Source of the DNA: Papiliotrema nemorosa
Lineage: Eukaryota; Basidiomycota; Tremellomycetes; Tremellales; Rhynchogastremaceae
Direction of reading: 5' to 3'
Assembly (NCBI GenBank): GCA_032158125.1
Contig: JASKOT010000015.1
Location: 358,548 to 422,547 of the forward strand
DNA: 64,000 bases
Shown in pieces: positions 1-12,283 of this stretch. The notes under the pieces are model-generated. The model saw only the letters and a list, made by a program, of their open reading frames with translations. It was not told the origin of the DNA and did not search any database. A program made the position numbers and the translations under genes. How positions within the stretch are numbered: the stretch's first letter is position 1; each line of letters opens with the position of its first letter.

Positions 1-820
1 CAGACCGTTCGGCAGCTTTCCGAACAACCATCGTGGGATCTACGGCACGTACAGTGGCAGGTGCATCTTTGGTGGGAACAGCTTCTAGGTGGTGGTGGGA
101 ACCTATCCGGCGACAGATGCTGCGATACGCTGGGGTTTCGGAGGAGATTCTCGATAGGAGTTTGGAGGGCTACGGTGCCATAGACCCAGTCTCGATGATT
201 GGAGGATCGCTCGGTCCTGGTGTCTCCAACTTGGAACCTCTTGCCCCGCAAGGGACGTATACGCCCGTGGTCACCTACATCTCGAGACAGGGCTCTAGAA
301 GACATCTCAAAGCCGCGTCACATGACGCTTTGGTCAAGGCTCTGACGGAGAGGTCGAAGAAGCTCGGGTTCGAGCTGGTCATTGTCGAAGCGGAGAGAAT
401 GACCAAGGAGGAGCAGTTTGCCTTGGCTGGGAGGACGACTGTGCGTCACGGATTTACATTCGAGTGTCACTGGAATGCTGACATTCAGATTATGCTGGGT
501 GTGCATGGTAATGGTCTGACGCATCTCATATGGATGCCAGCGACACCCCGAACTGCAGTCATCGAGATGTATATCGCCGGTGGTTTCGCCCCAGACTGTG
601 AGTTGACAACCGCTGGAAAGCTACCAATTGCTCATGTGAAGACCAATGGACAGCGCACGCACTCGGAATGAAGCACTTTGGAGTTGCCAAAGATATAGTC
701 TACACGTCGCCAAACTTGCCGGAGATTGCCTATCCCGAGGGTTTCCACGGGACAGAGATTGAGATTGACGCAAAGGTCGTGGCGGATATAGTGGAGGATA
801 GGTTGACGGGCAGGAGATAG
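1..820 (+). CDS. GT61-family glycosyltransferase, 3' end only
   Basis: This is the C-terminal part of a glycosyltransferase related to the GT61/EOGT (DUF563) family; the start lies left of the window. Reading is open from base 3. The exons I read are <1-440, 489-597 and 654-820. The 48-nt first intron is in phase, and removing it joins GRTT to IMLGVHGNGLTHLIWM, which is the conserved nucleotide-sugar-binding block of the family. The second intron (gtgagt..cag) removes an apparent early stop and adds a tail ending in LTGRR. Family members transfer sugars such as xylose or GlcNAc in the secretory pathway. The donor and acceptor cannot be told from this fragment. Confidence in the family is good; no specific gene name is justified. 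Confidence 0.75.
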
Positions 821-1591
821 GTTGGACAGTATGAGTCTTGGTAGCATATTGGCCAATTGATTCTGGGCTCTTTGGGTCGTTAGGTTAGCTAGACTTTGCA
901 TGCTATCGGCTCGGTTAGCTCGGTGACTGCATGGGACGTAACAAAGGGGCGCCCTGTGCCGACCTCACTCTGAATGTCGTTGCGCTGCGTGGATTGCCGA
1001 CGCAATTCTAGTTCGTGCCCTGGCGTTTGCATCCGTCTCAATGTAGGCACCACGTGAGGGAAGTTGGTCTAGATCCCCCCCACCTATTCATAGACGTCAT
1101 ACGCCCCCGTCAGGTACGACTCTTCCAAATTGCGCAGTCACCCCTCTAGGGACTCCAGAGTGGCCCCTCCACTGATTCGCCGCTGTTGTCCCGATCGATG
1201 CCCACCTCCCACTCCCCATCTGTCCATCTTCTGCCAAGGCTTCCCTATTGCCCCCGCTGGTCACGACGATCACCAGAGTTGGGCCATCTGGGCTTGCAAC
1301 CCCGCGCCCTTCCCGTCGCCCCTCTGCTCTGCTGCTGTTTCTGCCGAGAATCGAGGTGGAAATGGCGTAATCGGGCGTTCTGGTGGTGGAATTGCAACCC
1401 TCCTTACGTGCCTCTCAAACGCGCCAGACGGCTCATTTTTGAGTAACTCTTATTGCGCAGCACCCTCTGCCCATCGCGACTTGGACCATATATAACCCAG
1501 CTCACTGCCCCCATCAAGTCCTTTCCCCAACTTCACTCTCTCGTATTCACTAAACTCCTACCTTACCCGTTTCCCCATCACCCCTGCCAAA
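821..1591. promoter_or_regulatory. Intergenic region and promoter of the fasciclin gene
   Basis: About 770 bases without a convincing gene. The right part holds a TATA-like box (catatataac, about 1488-1497) roughly 100 bases before the fasciclin start, followed by a pyrimidine-rich leader typical of a fungal 5' UTR. The short ORFs inside have no recognisable features. Confidence 0.5.
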
Positions 1592-3114
1592 ATGCGATTC
1601 ACCGCTACTGCTGCTCTCTCCACCGTGCTGCTCGCACCTGTGGCCTTGGCCCAGAGCTCAGAGTCTGCCTCTGCCTCGGCTTCTGCTTCGGCCGCTGCTA
1701 CATCTGGCAACTCTTCCGATTTCCTCACCACCGTCTTGGGTGCTTTGACGTGAGTAAACTCTTTCGCTTCCACCCATGATTCGCAAACCCTCCCCCCTTG
1801 ATCGATCCCGCCAAGAAATGGGTTGCACGTGTGCCGTGGTGTGATCGTGACGTCGACTGACATTCCAGTGCTGCCAACTTGACCTCGCTCGTCGGTGTCG
1901 CTTCTGCCATTGCCAACACCAGCGAGGGAATGAGCCTCCTCGGTCAACTCGCCGTTGGAAACAAGACTGTCTTTGCTCCCAACAACGAGGCCTTTGCCAA
2001 TGTCTCGTCCGATGTCACTGGAAACACTACCCTCCTCACCGAGATTCTCTCTTACCACATTCTCAACAACACCTACTCTTCTTCGGGTATCGCGACTGCG
2101 CCCAACCACACTATCGCACGAACCCTCCTCCGAGGTGGTATCTACCAGCTTCCAGGGAACAAGACTGCTCCTTTGGTCCTTGAAAAGTCCAACTCGTCGT
2201 CTTCGTCCAACTCTTCTTCCTCCAACATGACCTCGTTTGAGATTGTTCAAGCTGCAAAGATCACTCCTATGGGCCCAGTCTCCGCTTTGAACTTGCAGGT
2301 CTACATTATCGACCAAGTCTTGGATCTTCCCGGAAACATCTCGGCCATCGCCACGGCCGCTGCCCCTCAATTGGCAGGCCTCGTTTCACAGGCTGGTCTC
2401 CTTGAGCCCCTCGAACAGGCAGTCGGTATCACCGTCTTTGCCCCATCCGACTCTGCCATGTAAGTGATGCGCAATCTCGCGATCGAGTCTTACTGACATT
2501 TAGCTCTGCCGCTCAAAGCGCTTTGGGTCAGGTCACCAACGCTACTCTTGTCCAAAATGTCCTTTTGAACCACGTCATTAACGGTTCCGTCGTCTACGTA
2601 AGTTCCAAGGCCACATGTGCACTCGAGCCACCATCTGATACCCAGTCGACCGAGCTCTCCTCGTCCAACTACACCTCGGCCGCTGGTGAAGAGTTCAAGT
2701 TCATGCGAAACTCTACAGGTGCCTATGTCATGTCGGGCAACTCTACCGCTCAAATCATCGCTTCGGACATTATCATCAACAACGGTGTTGTCCACTTGAT
2801 TGACGGTGTCTTGCTCAACCTCGAGTCCAACTCGACCGCCGCAAGCGACGCCTACTCGTCCAACACTGCCGCTGCTGTATGTGCATTTCCGCTCCCGACC
2901 GTATTCCTTGCTAATCTTCCAGGCCACTCAGACTGAGCCTACCGGAGCCATCACCGCTACCTCGCAGCCCGCCGCTTCCGGATCGGGAGCTTCCGGTGCT
3001 GCTTCGACCGGTGCTGCTGGCCGAATTGAGCCTCTTGGCTTGACCAACTCGATGATCGGAGGAGCTTTGGCCCTTTGCGCTAGCGTCATCGGTGGTGCTT
3101 TCGTCCTCTTCTAA
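1592..3114 (+). CDS. GPI-anchored protein with two fasciclin (FAS1) domains
   Basis: Secreted cell-surface adhesion-type protein, 421 residues. Exons are 1592-1749, 1869-2459, 2504-2597, 2646-2876 and 2923-3114, and they sum to a whole reading frame. Residues 1-20 form a signal peptide ending in VALAQ, followed by a Ser/Ala-rich spacer. Two FAS1 domains follow, with the family blocks TVFAPNNEAF and TVFAPSDSA (H1) and LSYHILN / LNHVINGS (H2). There are many N-x-S/T sites. The C-terminus has a Ser/Gly/Ala-rich stalk, then a short hydrophobic tail ending in GGAFVLF, consistent with a GPI-anchor signal. The start follows a ccaaaATG context. FAS1 proteins in fungi act in adhesion and wall interactions; the ligand is unknown. 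A 270-codon antisense ORF here is a shadow. Confidence 0.9.
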
Positions 3115-3434
3115 GATGCTCGATCGTGTGCCATCTAAGGAGCAAGGGGAGGAAGGAAATGGAGGAAGAAGTGATATGATACCCAAAACCCTCTGAGGGG
3201 CAGAACAACTAAATAACGCTCGTTTTAATCCAGGCTATTATTTTCGTACTTGGCCTTTCTTCGTAAGACTTGATTGTCATGTATCCTTGTCAATGTCAAA
3301 TCGCGTCTTCGCATGTGTTTGCCATACAGATGAGGTTGATGTCCGGATGTAATGTTGCACTCGGTCGCAGGCTGACCGAGATGATTTGGACGCGTTTCAG
3401 AGTCCGAATATTGTAGAGTTTCATTGTCACGTAA

Positions 3435-4644
3435 ATGGTGTCCACCTCTGAATCGGCAGACTTTCATGGTCGATTCCAGGATCTGAAAAATGGTGTGTGT
3501 CCCAATCATCCGTCTCTGAGCCGCAGCAAGGGGGCTGATCCCACAGACATCCTGCACTCGCTCGAGAGGTCGAGCCTTTCTGCGGCCGAGATCACTCCCA
3601 AGTTGAATATGCTCAAAGCGCTATATACGGCTCAATCGGGTACTCTGCCAAGCTACGACCAGAGACAGTATGGTCTGGTCAGTGTCTGTAGTGGGCTTGG
3701 ATTGGAGGCTGATACAGCAGACTCTGGCAGATTTGGAGAAGAAAGTCTCGATCGTTCGTGCGAAAGAGAGACCAAGGACCAAGTTTGCTTTTGCAAAGAA
3801 GGCATCAACACCAAACTCTTCTATCTCCCCGCCTACTCCAGCCATAACCGATGATTCATCTGGGCCATCTGGATCTGTGACAAAGCAGGAGAAGCGAGAT
3901 TCGGGACCGAGCTTGGAACCTTCGTCAGAGTTGGCCTTGTCGACACTCGTCGACGCTCGTACCTTCACCCTGTCGAATTTGGATCAAACGTACATCACGC
4001 AGGAGGATGTACTTTCAGAAGGAGAATACACCTTGTCTATCTCAAACATCAGCAACAGTATCATCGATCTTCGACCGGGGTCATCTTCTTCCACCTCGTC
4101 TACAGCGCGCAAGGGGAAGAAACTCATGTCGTTACATGCAAAAGGCGTGCGGCAATGTGTGATCATAGCTGGACAACTGGACGGAAGTGCATTGCTGCAT
4201 GATATTACCGATAGCATGGTCATCCTTGGAGCTCATCAGGTACGTCGTTTGGCGTGAAGGACATTGCAACACGCATTGACGTTCGACAGTTCCGGATGCA
4301 TACATCGACCAGAACGAAAGTATTGATCCACGTCACTTCTGTGCCTGTCATTGAACACTCTTCAGAGCTACAATTTGGGCTCTACCCAGGGTGTATCGGA
4401 GCAGAGATGGTAGGTGAAGCCGGAAATTACAGTAGCTAGAGCTGATGATCAGTCTGGAGAGAATAAAGTTGGCAAAATGGCAGATTTCGACTGGGTCAGA
4501 GAAGGTCCTTCGCCCCATTGGATATCACTCTCGACGGATCAACAGCGCGACGAGGAGCGTCTATTACAGGAGGTGTTGGTCAAGCTCGGACCGGGTGTAG
4601 ACGTTATAGAGATACTGTCGAAGGTGTTACGCAGAGAAGCGTGA
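3435..4644 (+). CDS. Tubulin-folding cofactor C (TBCC)
   Basis: Likely cofactor C of the tubulin folding pathway, which stimulates GTP hydrolysis by beta-tubulin in the cofactor complex to release the native heterodimer in the cytosol. I read exons 3435-3677, 3718-4239, 4290-4409 and 4453-4644, giving 358 residues. The N-terminal helical part ends with a basic segment (RPRTKFAFAKK) typical of the linker. The C-terminal half is a C-CAP/cofactor C beta-helix: KGVRQCVIIAGQLDGSALLHD lies just before an exon boundary, and the last exon carries DFDWV and PSPHW, the conserved C-terminal block. The first intron (40 nt, gtcagt donor) is the least certain boundary. The catalytic arginine finger was not pinned down by alignment. 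Confidence 0.85.
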
Positions 4645-5007
4645 AAGTACCGTGGTTCCCGCTACAATTTTACGTCTCGGCGCCACGATGCATGACATGC
4701 CTTCGTGGCCGATCCCTCTGATCCCTGTTCAAGCTACTGTCCGAGCAGAGACAGATACATGCTGGCATTGTGCACTTTGCATATACCTCTCTCATCCCCA
4801 ATATTGCCTTTTCCGGATCCGTGATTGGCGTTGGGGAGGCGCGGTGGGTGGCGATAAAAAGTGTGATAATGCAAAACGCCTCGGAGGGTCGCGTCGTTCT
4901 CACAGCAGCAGCAGCAGCGAGCACAGCACATATACCATATTTCTTCATCTTCATCTTCATCTTCAACACTCACCTCACTGCACAAACTCACAAACCAATC
5001 CGCCAAC
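4645..5007. promoter_or_regulatory. PRA1 upstream region with short repeats
   Basis: 363 bases between the TBCC stop and the PRA1 start. A TATA-like gataaaaagtg lies near 4851. The leader contains an AGC run (about 4906-4918) and about four tandem copies of the hexamer CTTCAT (about 4944-4968), followed by a CACC-rich UTR. No gene was seen here. Confidence 0.5.
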
Positions 5008-5777
5008 ATGGAAGTCTTATCCCACGTCAACAATCTCCAAGATTACGCGCGTAATCTGAAAGATACAAGATTATCATCCCTCAAACACCCCGCTGAATTC
5101 TTCAACATCCGTCAAATGTCCAGACCAAAGGATACACAGGAATACATGAAAAGAGCTTCTTACAATATGCAAGTCACCCCATCCACTCACCTCTCACCTC
5201 TCATTTCCATTGCCGAGAGAATTGAGCAGGCGCTGATCAACAGTCGATATTTCTCGGCCAACTATGCGATTATCGTGGCTCTTTTGGCGGTGTATTCACT
5301 CTTGACCAACTTTTTATTGATGATCTCTCTTGGGTTCCTCATCGGTGGTTTCTTGGCTATCTCCCGATATGGTATGACCCACGTCCCTCGCACATTTCAG
5401 TCCTGGTCTATGTGGACGGCACATTGGATGTACGCTGATTTCTAGTCCCCGAGCCATTTGAGATTCAAGGAAAGACCATTACCCCTCAAAACCTCTACAC
5501 AGGGCTGTTCGTCATTGGTAAGTGTCCTCGCATCTCGCACTAAACATCTCCCCCCTCTTTCCGCCTTTCCCTTTGGGACAGTGCTGAGCCCAGGTATCCC
5601 CATGTTGTGGATCGCCGCTCCGCTCTCTACCGTCTTCTGGATCGTGGGTAGCTCTGCCTGTGTCGTCGGAGCCCACGCGGGATTCATGGAACCTGGAATC
5701 GAGTCGTAAGCTCACAACTTGGCTCTAATGGGCACTGCTGATAATGTAGCGAGTACGCGGGTGTTGAGACTGTTTAA
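5008..5777 (+). CDS. PRA1 family protein (prenylated Rab acceptor, Yip3-like)
   Basis: Small polytopic membrane protein of the ER/Golgi that binds prenylated Rab GTPases and helps deliver them to membranes. Exons are 5008-5371, 5446-5517, 5594-5705 and 5750-5777, giving 191 residues. The N-terminal cytosolic part contains HPAEFFNIRQMSRP, a typical PRA1 lead-in. It is followed by paired hydrophobic segments NYAIIVALLAVYSLL and LLMISLGFLIGGFLA, then a short polar loop (EPFEIQGKTITPQ), and a second hairpin IPMLWIAAPLSTVFWIVG plus ACVVGAHAGF. This double-hairpin layout and length are those of the family. The chosen ATG begins MEVLSHV and lies in an AACATGG context. Confidence 0.9.
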
Positions 5778-6245
5778 GCGCGACGGCAGGCTGGGTTGAG
5801 AATAGGAGTTGGGTCCACGCTCGTGCGGTTCAACGGGGAGGGTATACATTGATTTCATCATATACCTCTATAGATGCCATGGATCGTCATTACATTATCA
5901 TTATTGTTAAACTACGATTGCTCACAATCATCGTAAGACGCATGGATGCAGTCGTACACGACGTGGGCTGGCCGGAGAATCCGGATCAAACCGGTTGTCC
6001 CGGTTTCATGCGTTCTTTCAAAGACGCCGAATTCCAGTCCCATATCACTTCGTCTCTCCTCCGACTACCGAATACTTAAGTCAAGCATAGGCAGACAGCG
6101 TCTCAGGATACATCTTTGTTGTGTCTTTCTAGGCCTCAGTGTTTCAAGAGGATTGAATCTCATCAAGGACTCTTTCATTCGTCGATTCCCGTGATCGATT
6201 CTGTGACTAGATCGGACACTTGGACTTTACTTCTCTTCGATCACC
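5778..6245. other. Intergenic region between PRA1 and L2HGDH
   Basis: 468 bases holding the PRA1 3' UTR and the upstream region of the next gene. Only short unsupported ORFs are present. The last 60 bases are pyrimidine-rich before the ATG at 6246. Confidence 0.4.
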
Positions 6246-7936
6246 ATGGCGACCTATGCGGCTCGTATGAGGTCTTTGTACCCTTACAAAGCTCCGTCAA
6301 CCTCGGTCGATCATATAGTCATAGGAGGAGGGTGTGTAGGCTTGGCAGTAGCTGCTGGACTTGTCAACACCGCCGGACCGAGGACTACCTTCCTGGTAGA
6401 ACGTAGAGGCATGGTATGTTCTTGTATATGCCTGTGGGCGGAGTGCTGAGCTTCAGTGTAGCTAGGACAAGAAACCACGTTAGTCGTCTGAGGAGCATAG
6501 GGATGTGGGGGTTAGATTGCTGATTGCAGCGCGAGGAACTCAGAGGTCATACATTCTGGTAAGACCCTCGAGACGATAATCCGAGAATGGGCTGACGTTT
6601 AGGCATATAGTGTGTCCCGTTGATTTGGGATATGGTTCGAGTGCTAATATCAGTTACCCACTTGGATCGCTCAAGTCGAAATTGTGTATACGCGGTAGAG
6701 ATCTGCTGTATGAGCGATGTAAACGTCTCAATATCGACTTTAGACAGACTGAAAAGGTACGCCCGTTCTTACTCCCATGATCAGCTTGTGGTGGTATCCA
6801 ATCCATTTGTGCTGCCCGTATCACGCTATGCTGACGCACAGCTCATCGTGGCTACTGAGAATTATCAAGTGGAATACCTAGACAAACTGCAAACTCAATC
6901 CGCCGATCCGTCTTTATCCAACGGTAAAGAAGAGAGTCCTTACGAGTCCAATTCGGTCATTCCTACGTATTTCCTCAGTCGAGACGATGCTCGATCTCTC
7001 GAACCGGATCTGAGCCCGGATCTAGTCGGAGCTCTGCTGGTCACTTCGACGGGTATTGTCGATTCTCAAGGATTGGTGGATAGTCTCGAGAGGGAGATAG
7101 AAGAGGAAGACTACGCTGGAGAAGTCGCAGTGGGACTGAGCGGGAAACAGAGGAAGGTTGAGAGGGGCGAAGGGGTAGTTGTCAAGGGAACAAGGGTGGT
7201 CAGGATAGATAGAGAGGAAAGGGGGGATGGATGGGTGGTACAGCTCGAGACGGGCTGGGAGGGCAAAGAAGGTGGAGAAAAGGGAGACGTCGAGGCTGTC
7301 CGAGCGGATGTTGTGATTAACGCTGCTGGGTTCGGAGCTGCGACACTATTGGAAGGGGTCGTACCAGACCGAGAGGCGGTCAAGATGTACCCGTTAAAGG
7401 GTGAGTGAACCGCTTTACTCCCGCTGACGATAGGGAACTACATGTCGTATAAAGGTCCTGGAGTGTCCAACATCTCTCGTCTAATCTACCCTTGTCCTTC
7501 GCGCGATCTTGGTTCATTGGGCACCCACTTGACGATGGACCTCGCCGGGGGGATCAAATTTGGCCCAGATGCAGAACCCATCGGATCTCCAGAAGAATAC
7601 AGTCGAGATCCAGACTTTTGGCAAAAACACCTCGCACCGTCATCGCAACGCTTGGAGAGTATAGGTCGATCTGTCAGGACATACTTGCCAGGAGTCGATC
7701 CTACTTTGCTCGAACCGGACTACACGGGTATCCGACCCAACATCACTCAATCTGGTTTCTTCGACTTTATGATCCGACATGGGAGGGATAGGAAAGGTCT
7801 GGTGGAGCTGCTAGGGTTCGCTAGTCCTGGACTGACGAGTTCGTTGGCGGTAGGGGAACATGTGAGCGAGCTGGTAAGGAGGGAAGTATGGGGCGAAAAG
7901 GCTTCTTTGGAGTCTTTGGCGGAAGGTTGGGAGTGA
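6246..7936 (+). CDS. L-2-hydroxyglutarate dehydrogenase (FAD-dependent, mitochondrial type)
   Basis: FAD enzyme expected to oxidise L-2-hydroxyglutarate to 2-oxoglutarate, a metabolite-repair reaction. I read seven exons: 6246-6413, 6462-6478, 6530-6558, 6603-6609, 6654-6756, 6842-7400 and 7434-7936, giving 461 residues. The N-terminus has the dinucleotide-binding motif HIVIGGGCVGLAVAAG. The chain of tiny exons rebuilds the substrate block TTARNSEVIHSGIYYP and then GSLKSKLCIRG, which are the family signatures. Exon 4 is only 7 nt but is needed to restore GIYYP. Near the end, YPLKGNYM and GIRPNI also fit the family. An Arg/Thr-rich N-terminal segment could be a mitochondrial signal. Confidence in the family is high; substrate preference is inferred from it. 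Confidence 0.88.
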
Positions 7937-9111
7937 AGAGAGCATGATTGTGTGTTGCATACGATGGATCAGATGGTCCCTTCATACACTATTGCATAGA
8001 TGCATCGTGGATGAAAATGGGTATCATGTATGATGGATACGTCGGACAGGTCTTCTTCACGTGTTTCAGGGCTCCGGATACGAGAGATGAAGAGATTGGA
8101 TCGCCTCAGACTCTGCTTGATACTCCTTTTGAATCCTGGTCTCCCACTCCTTTCGACACACAGAGACGTCTATACCACCTAGGCAAGAGTTCATTCCCGG
8201 CGCCTTTCACGATCATTCAAGGACAGCTCGCCGATCACGTCAACGGCGAGGAGACCGATCCGGGGCATCACTTCTGAGTCCTCGTCTCTCAGCCACTCAA
8301 GTCCACGCGAAGATTGTCGGCTGGTCCCATCGCACTCCCGACAACACGTAGTCGGCTTTCTCTTCGCGATTGCAAGCCTCTCGTACCGCCTACATCCCGA
8401 GGACTCTCTCGTTATCCCATTTGGACCTGCTTCAGGACCGGACTTGGCACTTTCGACGCGTTCTCAGAAACGTCTCTTTGGAAGAGGTCTCTAGCGATCG
8501 ACACGAGGTGAGCACACTGTCCTCTTCATTTCCATCATCCACATCTTCCCCTACCCGACTCTTTTATCCACTGTTCCGAGTGTGCATTGCCCCGGGAAGG
8601 ACAAAAGGGATTTGTGGACCATGACTTTCCCAGGTCATTTCCCCCCTTTACTATATAATCCTGTCTCTGCTCTCAGAAAATTGCCATGCTCCTCCTCTTC
8701 CTCCATTGTCCTATCGCACCATATTCCCCTTTACAGTGTAATTCTCCACACTTCTCGCCATCCATTCTCCCTTTGACGTGTCCTTTCGTTCGCCCCTACT
8801 GACTCGAAACAGGATCTTCCTCGTTGATCCTACCCCTTCCTGGTGACCTTCCTGCAAAGGACCACTCTCACGCTTCCCGGTAGACTAGTCGTCAGGCGCA
8901 CTTTGACAGTCTTGACGATATCGGCAGGTAAGTCGGGTGACATCCTTTGTGTTGAATCCCCTTTGATTCGCCTTCACTGCTCTGTCCGCGCCGCCTTCTG
9001 TCGTCTATATACCACGACATGCCTAATCACACAGCTCGCACTTCTACCACTCCTTCCTTCGTGATAGAAGAAGATCAAGATCTCAAGCTCAATCAATAAT
9101 AAGTGGTTGCC
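7937..9111. other. Long gap and probable 5' leader of the CDC4-like gene
   Basis: About 1.2 kb without a supported gene. An ORF of 109 codons at 7948-8277 starts at GTG-like context, has no recognisable domain and no typical intron signals. From about 8500 the sequence becomes strongly C/T-rich and contains gt..ag pairs, which suggests a long, perhaps spliced, 5' UTR for the following gene. Confidence 0.35.
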
Positions 9112-12100
9112 ATGTCCACATACTCTCCGCCAGACGATATCAAGCCCGACATTTTCCACGACATGCCCACCGCTTCGAGTAGCCGTTCAAGCGGTGCTCC
9201 CACTGCTGGATCGCACAGTGGTGTATTCTGGACAAACCAGGGCCCAATGTTACGTATGGAGAGTGCCGTTGTAGAGACTGTGTATGTCGCCTCGCCGGTG
9301 CGGTGAATGCGGACTGATGACAGTGTGACCCACACCACACGCACGACGACTTCTTTCCCGCCCATCCCTCTACCTCGCATCCCAGTCCCTGAAGCTATTT
9401 CTAAACCCGACCATCTCGCTCCAGAACTCTATCCTCTCGCTCAAGAACCAGCTCCAGAAGACATGCGGGTTTTCGCCTTGAATCTAGGCGGACAACGGGT
9501 GGTGGTTCGCGATGATAACACTATCTCTCCAGCCATCGAACCTGCCAGCGCGTCTTCCGGGCCTGGATGGACCCGATCGTATCCTAGCGGCGTGGACCCC
9601 AGATTGGAGCGGTCGGAACCTATGGGATTGTTGCAAGCTGTCAACCGTGTCAAGGGCAAAGAGGCACGAAAGAGGCCTTTAGATTACTCGCGATCTGGCA
9701 GTAGAGGACAGACGGCCGTCCCCACCCCTCCGATCACAGCTGATCAGACCGTCGCGACACCCCGAAGGAGTCCTCCTCGAAAGAAGATTAGAGGTCTTGA
9801 TGATCTCAATATACCTCATGATGGGAGCAATGCCTTGTTGTCGCCATTGCCATCACCAGATCACGAAGCGGGACCAAGCTCGGCACCACCCAGCCAGAGT
9901 GCTGCGAACTCTGCTGGGTCTTCCGCCGCTCCACCTTCGATCGGCTCGGGTATGGAGATGGCCGCTCTATTCTCACTTCCTGCCATGGTTTCTCATTTCG
10001 AAAACCTCCCGGATAAATTACAACAGCAAGTCCTGATGCACCTTTTACGGCGTTCCAGGATGCCCACCATCCAGCGGACCTATGCGTTTGCCGGTATCGC
10101 CCTCAAGCGTGACTTCATCTCTCACCTCCCGCATGAGGTTGCGGTCCAGATCTTGCGCAAGATTGATACCCCGACTCTCGCCTCGGCCCTTCGAGTCTCG
10201 AAGAAATGGCACAAGATGATCGATACAGAACGAGTGGTATGGGCCCAACGACTGGTGGACGACAATCTTTGGTTCGGACTCGGCGTGGAGGCCGAAGATG
10301 AAAACATCATCAGTCGTCGTATGGAGACTCTCGAATGGAAGTCGAAGGCTGTTCCACGACACGTCAAAGCTGAAACACCAATCGAGGACGAACCAATGCA
10401 TTCCGCTAGAGAAAGCTCCTCATCGACTGCCCATCGACCCGCCCCGCTCAAACACGTCTATCGGCGTCGACATACTTCGACCCGCAATTGGCTCAACTCT
10501 CGACCTGCTCATACAACCTTTGCAGGTCTCGGCACAAACGTGGTCACTTGCTTGCAATTCGACGCGGACAAGATCATTTCTGCGTCCGATGACCACTCTA
10601 TCAATGTCTACAACACATCCAATGGTCAGCTTAGAAAGCGCCTCGACGGACACGAAGGTGGAGTGTGGGCTCTCGAGTATAAAGGTGACACGCTTGTCAG
10701 CGGGAGTACCGATCGAACAGTCAGAATATGGGATCTCGAGACGTACACCGAGGCGCACGTTTTTCATGGGCACACCTCGACTGTGCGATGTCTTCAAATT
10801 GTCGAACCGGTTTTGGATGAAGCGACAGGAGAGTATTATCCTGCTTATCCAGTCTTGGTGACTGGGTCCAGAGACGCTACGTTGCGAGTATGGAAGTTGC
10901 CAAAGAAAGGCGAACCGCCCATGCCGCCGCAGGTGAGTTCCTACCTTCTCCCAAAATCAGACGACAGAGGCTGATTGCAGTATGACGCCGAAGGCAATGA
11001 AGTCCAGCTTAGTCCTGACCAGAACCCATGGCATGTTCACGCGTTAGAGGGACACCAACAGGCAGTTCGATCCATCTCGGCGCACGGAAGGATTTGCGTC
11101 TCGGGATCATACGACAACACTGTACGAGTGTGGGATATTGTCACCGGCACATGCAAGCACGTCTTGCTGGGTCATGAGCAGAAAGGTGAGTCGCCTAGCT
11201 TCGAGCTACAGAGTGCCCCCTCTGATGCCCGCAGTATACAGCGTATCGTATGATCGCCACAGGAACCGATGTGCGTCGGGCTCAATGGATAATACTGTCA
11301 AAGTGTGGAATGTCATTACGGGTGAATGTCTGCACACTTTGGCGGGACACACGGCTCTGGTCGGTCTACTCGGCATCTCTCCTAATTATCTCGTCTCTGC
11401 CGCTGCCGATGGGTCACTCCGAGTCTGGGATGCACTCAACTATGAGCTCAAACATACCCTTGCGTCTCACGGAGGAGCCATCACCTGTTTCCGACACGAT
11501 GAAACCAAGGTCATCTCCGGTTCAGATGGTACGCTCAAATTATGGGATATTCGAACAGGCCAATACGTTCGAGATCTCGTCATTGGCATTTCCTCGGTCT
11601 GGCAAGTTGCCTTCAATGGTAATCTCCTGGTCGCCGCGTCCAATCGAGCTGGAACGACCATCTTTGATGTTTTCGACTTCGGAACGTCTACGGAACCTTT
11701 TGAGCTGGATGATGACAGTCTCGATCGGCTTCGTCGTCCAGCTTGGGAGCGTGCCAATCCTCGAGAACCGCAGGAATATCAAGTAGACGACATCGACGGG
11801 GTCAATATGACCTCCCCTTTAGAAACCATGAATCTCGCCTCGCCGTCTCTATCTGATCGCTTCTTGACTGAGACATCGCCCTTCCGGGGCGCAGGATCAC
11901 GGCGATCTTCTCGATTGGCAGCTAGATCGGGAAGTGGGGGAGTCGGGAGCTCAAGAAGGCCAGTGGTGGTGGAGCCTCCACCGAGAAGTCGACGAGGGGC
12001 TCGATTCGCTCAACATCCAGGCGCGGAGTATCAAGCGTATTCGCCTTCACCCGCTGGACCGAGTCGGGTGAGAAACACAAGACTGGGGGCTAAAGTCGAA

Positions 12101-12283
12101 GATGATGTTGACGAGGAGCAGGAAGAAGCGGAGGATGAGGAGATAGCGTGGGATGATGATGCGCTAGAGAATAGGATGGGAAATGGGCAGAGCTTTGCGC
12201 CGATTTTCGACGAAGAGCCTGCGGAGTCGCTCACACAAGAGGATGAACTGATGTCTGAGGATATCAAGGAGGAAGGCTTGTGA
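9112..12283 (+). CDS. CDC4: F-box/WD40 protein, CDC4/Fbw7 type (SCF substrate receptor)
   Basis: Substrate-recognition subunit of an SCF ubiquitin ligase, which in other fungi degrades phosphorylated cell-cycle inhibitors. Exons are 9112-9281, 9324-10932, 10981-11185 and 11235-12283, giving 1010 residues. The first 300 residues are Pro/Ser-rich and probably disordered. An F-box starts near residue 323 (HLPHEVAVQILRKI, then SKKWHKMI). A WD40 propeller runs from about residue 455 to 780, with repeats ending in VRIWD, LRVWK, VRVWD, VKVWN, LRVWD and LKLWD. The C-terminus is acidic (long Glu/Asp runs around 12100-12280). The F-box-linker-propeller order is that of Cdc4/Fbw7 rather than Met30, but the symbol rests on architecture and remembered resemblance, not on alignment. 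Confidence 0.88.

Noticed and set aside
1558..2370. 270-codon minus-strand ORF opposite the fasciclin gene
   Set aside because: It is a shadow of Ser/Thr-rich coding on the plus strand, crosses the plus-strand intron, and has no domain or signal of its own.
3493..3526. Possible 34-nt intron in the first TBCC exon (gtgtgt..cag)
   Set aside because: It is shorter than the shortest credible introns here and would break the reading frame.
7948..8277. 109-codon ORF after L2HGDH
   Set aside because: No ATG at the reported start, no domain, and the region is better read as 3' UTR plus upstream leader.
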